Origin: Methanobacteriota archaeon
GTDB lineage: Archaea; Halobacteriota; Methanosarcinia; Methanosarcinales; Methanoperedenaceae
DNA length: 9,265 nucleotides
Direction: 5' to 3'
Assembly: GCA_018899795.1 (NCBI GenBank)
Contig: JAHIHJ010000039.1
Span: forward strand, 1-9,265
Under the pieces are notes generated by a model. That model did no database searches. It had not been told where the DNA came from and saw nothing but the letters and a program-made list of their open reading frames with translations. This document shows positions 7,089 to 9,265 of the stretch, piece by piece; within the stretch, counting starts at the first letter, position 1, and each line of letters begins with the position of its first letter. The translations under genes and the position numbers were made by a program.

Positions 7089-8264
7089 GTGCCGTATGAG
7101 GTGGCGCAGGAGGTGGGGAGCATAAGAAAACACATTATGGAGAAGCTAGAAAGAGGCGTGAGCGCAGAAAAGATCATCGAGGAGTTCGGGAAGGAATATC
7201 CCGCAGATAGCGAAGCAACGGGTGTGATACTGGAACTGATGCAGAAACAGAGAAAAGCAGGTTTTGCAGCACCGACTGATGATACCGCGGTCGTTGAACA
7301 GGAAGGAACTTCGATCGTCATAAACATTTGCGGCGGGCACAGGGTGAACGAGACACTGGGGCGTGCGCTCACTTCTCTTCTCGCGGCAAGGTTCGGCGCA
7401 AGCGTTGCGATGGAAATTGACCCATACAGGATAAAGCTGGAACTGCCCAGGATGTTCAATGCCCAGAGGATTAAAGAGATGCTCATGACCACAAGCCCTG
7501 AGCACATAGAGCCAATTATCGAGATGACTCTAAAGAATACAATGCTCCTTAAGTGGAAGATGGTGCATGTGGCGCGTAAGTTCGGGGCACTCAGCCGCGA
7601 TGTGGATTATGAGCGCATAAGCATGAAGAAGCTGCTTGATGTGTTCGAGCATACGCCAATGTACGACGAGGCTGTTCGCGAAATATTCCATGACAAGCTG
7701 GATATCGAGCGCGCAAAGACCGTTCTGGAAAGCATCCAGAAGGGCAGTATGAAGCTTGTGGTGCAGCGCGTAAGCCCGATAGGCGAAGCTGGGTTCATGG
7801 GAGGAAGGGAGCTTATGGCGCCTGAGAGGGCGGACAGTTCCATAATCATGGCTCTTAAGAGCAGGATAATGGATGACCATGTAATACTTTTCTGCCTGAA
7901 CTGCAAGAAGTGGAAAGTCAGCACTGTGGTTAAAAGGGTGCCAGAGAAGCCGGAGTGTCCTCTCTGCAGCAGCAGGCTGATAGCTGCGCTCAAGCCCTGG
8001 GAGGAGGAGGAGATCAAGCTTGTGAAGAAGCCTGATAAGGAGAAGACGGGGGTGGAGAGGAAGAGGACGGCGCGGGTGTACAGGAACGCCAGCCTTGTGC
8101 TTTCGCAGGGGAAGACTGCGGTGATAGCGCTTGCGTCACGCGGCATTGGACCTGATACTGCTTCGAGGGTGATAAGGAAGATGAGAGAGGATGAGGAAGA
8201 GTTTTATCGGGATATACTTATTGCGGAGAGGAATTATGCGAAGACGAAGAGGTTCTGGGAGTAG
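7089..8264 (+). CDS. lhr: Lhr-family helicase, C-terminal part with zinc-binding CxxC pairs
   Basis: Continuation of the helicase, shifted by one base. The first possible start in this frame is a GTG at 7089, but VPYEVAQEVGSIRKHI is an internal motif of Lhr proteins, normally preceded by [15 protein letters not shown] sequence that is readable upstream in this same frame from the G9 run. It contains the Lhr core / beta-rich domain (ICGGHRVNETLGRALTSLLA, then the MEIDPYRIKLELP strand), a helical region with NTMLLKWKMVHVARKFGAL, and a zinc-ribbon-like knuckle C269-x2-C272-x17-C290-x2-C293. The end, LVLSQGKTAVIALASRGIG followed by EFYRDILIAERNYAKTKRFW, matches the archaeal Lhr C-terminus. No Shine-Dalgarno suits the GTG, so independent translation is doubtful. 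If the extra G is real, the cell makes a truncated helicase; if not, one normal-length Lhr of 939 residues. Confidence 0.9.
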   Translation: MPYEVAQEVGSIRKHIMEKLERGVSAEKIIEEFGKEYPADSEATGVILELMQKQRKAGFAAPTDDTAVVEQEGTSIVINICGGHRVNETLGRALTSLLAARFGASVAMEIDPYRIKLELPRMFNAQRIKEMLMTTSPEHIEPIIEMTLKNTMLLKWKMVHVARKFGALSRDVDYERISMKKLLDVFEHTPMYDEAVREIFHDKLDIERAKTVLESIQKGSMKLVVQRVSPIGEAGFMGGRELMAPERADSSIIMALKSRIMDDHVILFCLNCKKWKVSTVVKRVPEKPECPLCSSRLIAALKPWEEEEIKLVKKPDKEKTGVERKRTARVYRNASLVLSQGKTAVIALASRGIGPDTASRVIRKMREDEEEFYRDILIAERNYAKTKRFWE

Positions 8265-8323
8265 TAGTAAGGTCACGAACGTTACCAGGGCTATGTTAGT
8301 TATCAGTAATGTGAAAATCTTCT

Positions 8324-8777
8324 TCAATGTGGTTTCTGCGGCATGGGCATAGGCGGAACGATCCCCGGCTCTGTCTCCTTTTCGAACTCTTTGTCCTCCC
8401 ACATATCGTATGAGATCGCGACCGCAGCAGCCTGGGTGATGATGGCGAAGGAGTTGATGACATGCAGGAAAAGAATGAGCCCGTAAATCGAGACATTGAT
8501 GAGCGGGATGACCCACTCTTTGCCGAATTCAAAGTAGAGAAGAGCCCCGAAGATAGCCACCAGTATGGAAATGTTGAAACACTCCTATGCGCTTCACGCG
8601 ACCAGGGACGCGGGTCTTTCGAAGGCCGGAGAAGTTGTAGAACGCGAGACCCACGATGGCGGCGCCGAGGACGACGTGCAGGTAGATAAGGACAGGCGAG
8701 CCTCCAGGGGTCATGGCAAGGAGGAACTCGATGAGCACGATCCAGATCATCGTGTACAGAGCAGCCCATAGCTTCAT
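8324..8777 (-). pseudogene. Small four-helix membrane protein, frameshifted; function unknown
   Basis: Two adjoining frames form one protein of about 150 residues. From ATG 8777, MKLWAALYTMIWIVLIEFLL is TM1, SPVLIYLHVVLGAAIVGLAFY is TM2, and a basic loop runs to RVKRIGVF. The frame then becomes nonsense and stops at 8529. One base later in phase the sequence continues NISILVAIFGALLYFEFG (TM3) and INVSIYGLILFLHVINSFAI (TM4), ending in an acidic, Pro/Met-rich tail PGIVPPMPMPQKPH. Dropping one T from the TTT at 8579-8577 joins GVF to NIS exactly. TM2 and TM4 each hold one histidine (YLHVV and FLHVI), which could bind heme b or a metal; this is speculation. I do not recognise a named family. Start: AGGAG lies 9 nt before the ATG. 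It converges on the helicase gene, 60 bp away. Confidence 0.7.
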
Positions 8778-8786
8778 GGTAACCAG

Positions 8787-8792
8787 CTCCTG
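8787..8792 (-). promoter_or_regulatory. Ribosome binding site of the small membrane protein
   Basis: Minus-strand CAGGAG sits 9 nt before the ATG at 8777. It supports that start over an upstream ATG at 8835, which lies in another frame. A possible TATA element, CTATATCA at about 8853-8846, would give a leader of roughly 40 nt. Confidence 0.55.
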
Positions 8793-8886
8793 TGGAGTAA
8801 AATATGACGCTTGATACCTCTTTTATTCCATGCATATCCCTTTTTTGATATAGCCCTCCATTCGGATAATTTGAATACTGATATAG

Positions 8887-9006
8887 TTAAATCTTTTTGA
8901 AGAGCTTTCTCTCAATGATCTTTTGCAGGGACGAATGATCTTTTAATTCGTCATCAGTGAAGAGAAGATCCGTGAAATAGAGCGTAGTGTTGACACTTTC
9001 GGTCAT
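8887..9006 (-). CDS. Doubtful 39-codon open frame
   Basis: An ATG at 9006 opens a frame of 39 residues ending ELKDHSSLQKIIERKLFKKI before TAA at 8889-8887. The composition looks protein-like, with an acidic middle and a basic amphipathic C-terminus. However, a TGA stands directly before the ATG, there is no Shine-Dalgarno, and no family is recognised. It could be the tail of a decayed gene, a small protein, or chance. Confidence 0.25.
   Translation of the reverse strand: MTESVNTTLYFTDLLFTDDELKDHSSLQKIIERKLFKKI
8930..8952. repeat. Stem-loop, 7-bp stem
   Basis: GACGAAT at 8930-8936 pairs with ATTCGTC at 8946-8952 around a 9-nt loop. An 11-bp direct repeat, AATGATCTTTT, at 8914-8924 and 8934-8944 overlaps it with 20-bp spacing, two helical turns. 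It lies inside the doubtful 39-codon frame. No function is assigned. Confidence 0.4.
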
Positions 9007-9022
9007 TCATTTCTTAACGGCG

Positions 9023-9040
9023 CTGGGGTTGCGACCCCAG
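9023..9040. repeat. GC-rich stem-loop, 7-bp stem and 4-nt loop
   Basis: CTGGGGT at 9023-9029 pairs perfectly with ACCCCAG at 9034-9040 around TGCG. A second ACCCCA follows at 9041-9046 and offers an alternative pairing. A second GC hairpin, CCGCC-TCT-GGCGG at 9056-9068, is 15 bp downstream. No T-run follows, so it is not a typical terminator. Confidence 0.6.
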
Positions 9041-9055
9041 ACCCCAATGGATGCG

Positions 9056-9068
9056 CCGCCTCTGGCGG
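9056..9068. repeat. GC-rich stem-loop, 5-bp stem and 3-nt loop
   Basis: CCGCC at 9056-9060 pairs with GGCGG at 9064-9068 around TCT. It follows the previous hairpin closely, suggesting one structured element between about 9020 and 9070. Confidence 0.45.
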
Positions 9069-9087
9069 AGTTTAACATGAGATCACC

Positions 9088-9107
9088 TGTTGCATATAAT
9101 CGCAACA
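9088..9107. repeat. Stem-loop, 6-bp stem and 8-nt loop
   Basis: TGTTGC at 9088-9093 pairs with GCAACA at 9102-9107. The loop is AT-rich (ATATAATC). This could be part of the same structured region or an operator; there is no further evidence. Confidence 0.4.
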
Positions 9108-9142
9108 TTCCATACTTGCACGAAATAACAAAATAGTATCCA

Positions 9143-9265
9143 GAACGCGGATTGCGCGGATTCGCGCAATACACGAAAATCCGTCACAAAATTTAAGAAG
9201 GGCATGTAAAGCATGCCCTATACCGTGTAAACTGAGGTTTCAGTTTATCCGTGTCATCCGTGTTC
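9143..9265. repeat. Composite inverted repeat of 9-nt units with three internal hairpins
   Basis: The left arm, 9143-9161, carries two 9-nt-spaced CGCGGAT units (GAACGCGGAT then TGCGCGGAT). The right arm, 9247-9265, read on the other strand is GAACACGGAT then GACACGGAT, matching 15 of 19 positions with three of the four mismatches G to A, which still allow G-U pairing. Between and overlapping the arms are three perfect hairpins: ATTGCGCG/CGCGCAAT (9151-9158 and 9163-9170), AGGGCATG/CATGCCCT (9199-9206 and 9212-9219), and TAAACTGA/TCAGTTTA (9228-9235 and 9240-9247). Tandem CGGAT-type units in opposed orientation resemble dispersed intergenic repeats I recall from environmental genomes, but I cannot name the family. 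The right arm reaches the last base of the window, so the element may extend further. Confidence 0.6.

Larger units (their letters stand above)
8778..9265. other. Gene-poor right end with a hairpin cluster
   Basis: About 490 bp with no recognisable protein gene on either strand apart from one doubtful 39-codon frame. The left part holds promoter-like sequence for the small membrane protein. From 8930 to the end there are seven perfect stem-loops, listed separately where distinct. No tRNA, rRNA or CRISPR array is visible. Confidence 0.6.

Noticed and set aside
6518..7507. A 329-codon open frame on the minus strand opposite the helicase
   Set aside because: It lies antisense to well-conserved Lhr motifs, its translation is Ser/Cys-rich and low in family signatures, and it is explained by codon use on the plus strand.
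8296..8835. A 179-codon minus-strand frame overlapping the small membrane protein
   Set aside because: Its translation is rich in Arg, Ser and Pro with no hydrophobic pattern, whereas the two other minus frames together give coherent helices and a good ribosome site.
9143..9265. CRISPR array or integron attC site
   Set aside because: The units are 9 nt with no spacers between regular repeats, they face each other, and there is no cas gene or integrase nearby.

Overview
The window looks archaeal, most likely a methanogen-lineage euryarchaeon such as a Methanosarcinales or 'Candidatus Methanoperedens' (ANME-2d) relative. Evidence: an archaeal-type flavin-pathway reductase (ArfC), an archaeal Lhr-family helicase with a zinc-binding C-terminus, TATA-like boxes about 25-30 nt ahead of apparently leaderless genes, and a multiheme cytochrome c beside a membrane cytochrome b. 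No mcr gene or rRNA is present, so the lineage is inference.

Left block, minus strand, read from about 4622 down to 1: a signal-peptide-bearing heptaheme cytochrome c with a C-terminal membrane anchor; 2 nt later a four-helix cytochrome b interrupted by one in-frame TGA; a decayed lipoprotein gene resembling a glycoside hydrolase; arfC; and two tandem cation diffusion facilitators of different subfamilies, the second cut by the window edge. The cytochrome pair probably moves electrons between the membrane quinone or methanophenazine pool and heme carriers outside the membrane.

Middle block, plus strand: a 231-bp divergent promoter region, a CYTH-domain CyaB-like protein (4854-5387), then a large Lhr-type helicase (5444-8264). 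The helicase reading frame breaks at a run of nine G. Removing one G restores a 939-residue protein.

Right block: a convergent, frameshifted small four-helix membrane protein (8324-8777 minus). About 490 bp with no convincing gene follow, rich in perfect hairpins. They end in a composite inverted repeat built of 9-nt units whose outer arm coincides with the window end.

The main theme is interruption. Four of nine genes (cytochrome b, lipoprotein, Lhr, small membrane protein) are broken. All four frame changes have the same phase, as if one extra base were present each time. Either this locus is decaying or the assembly carries uncorrected errors. The sequence alone cannot decide.
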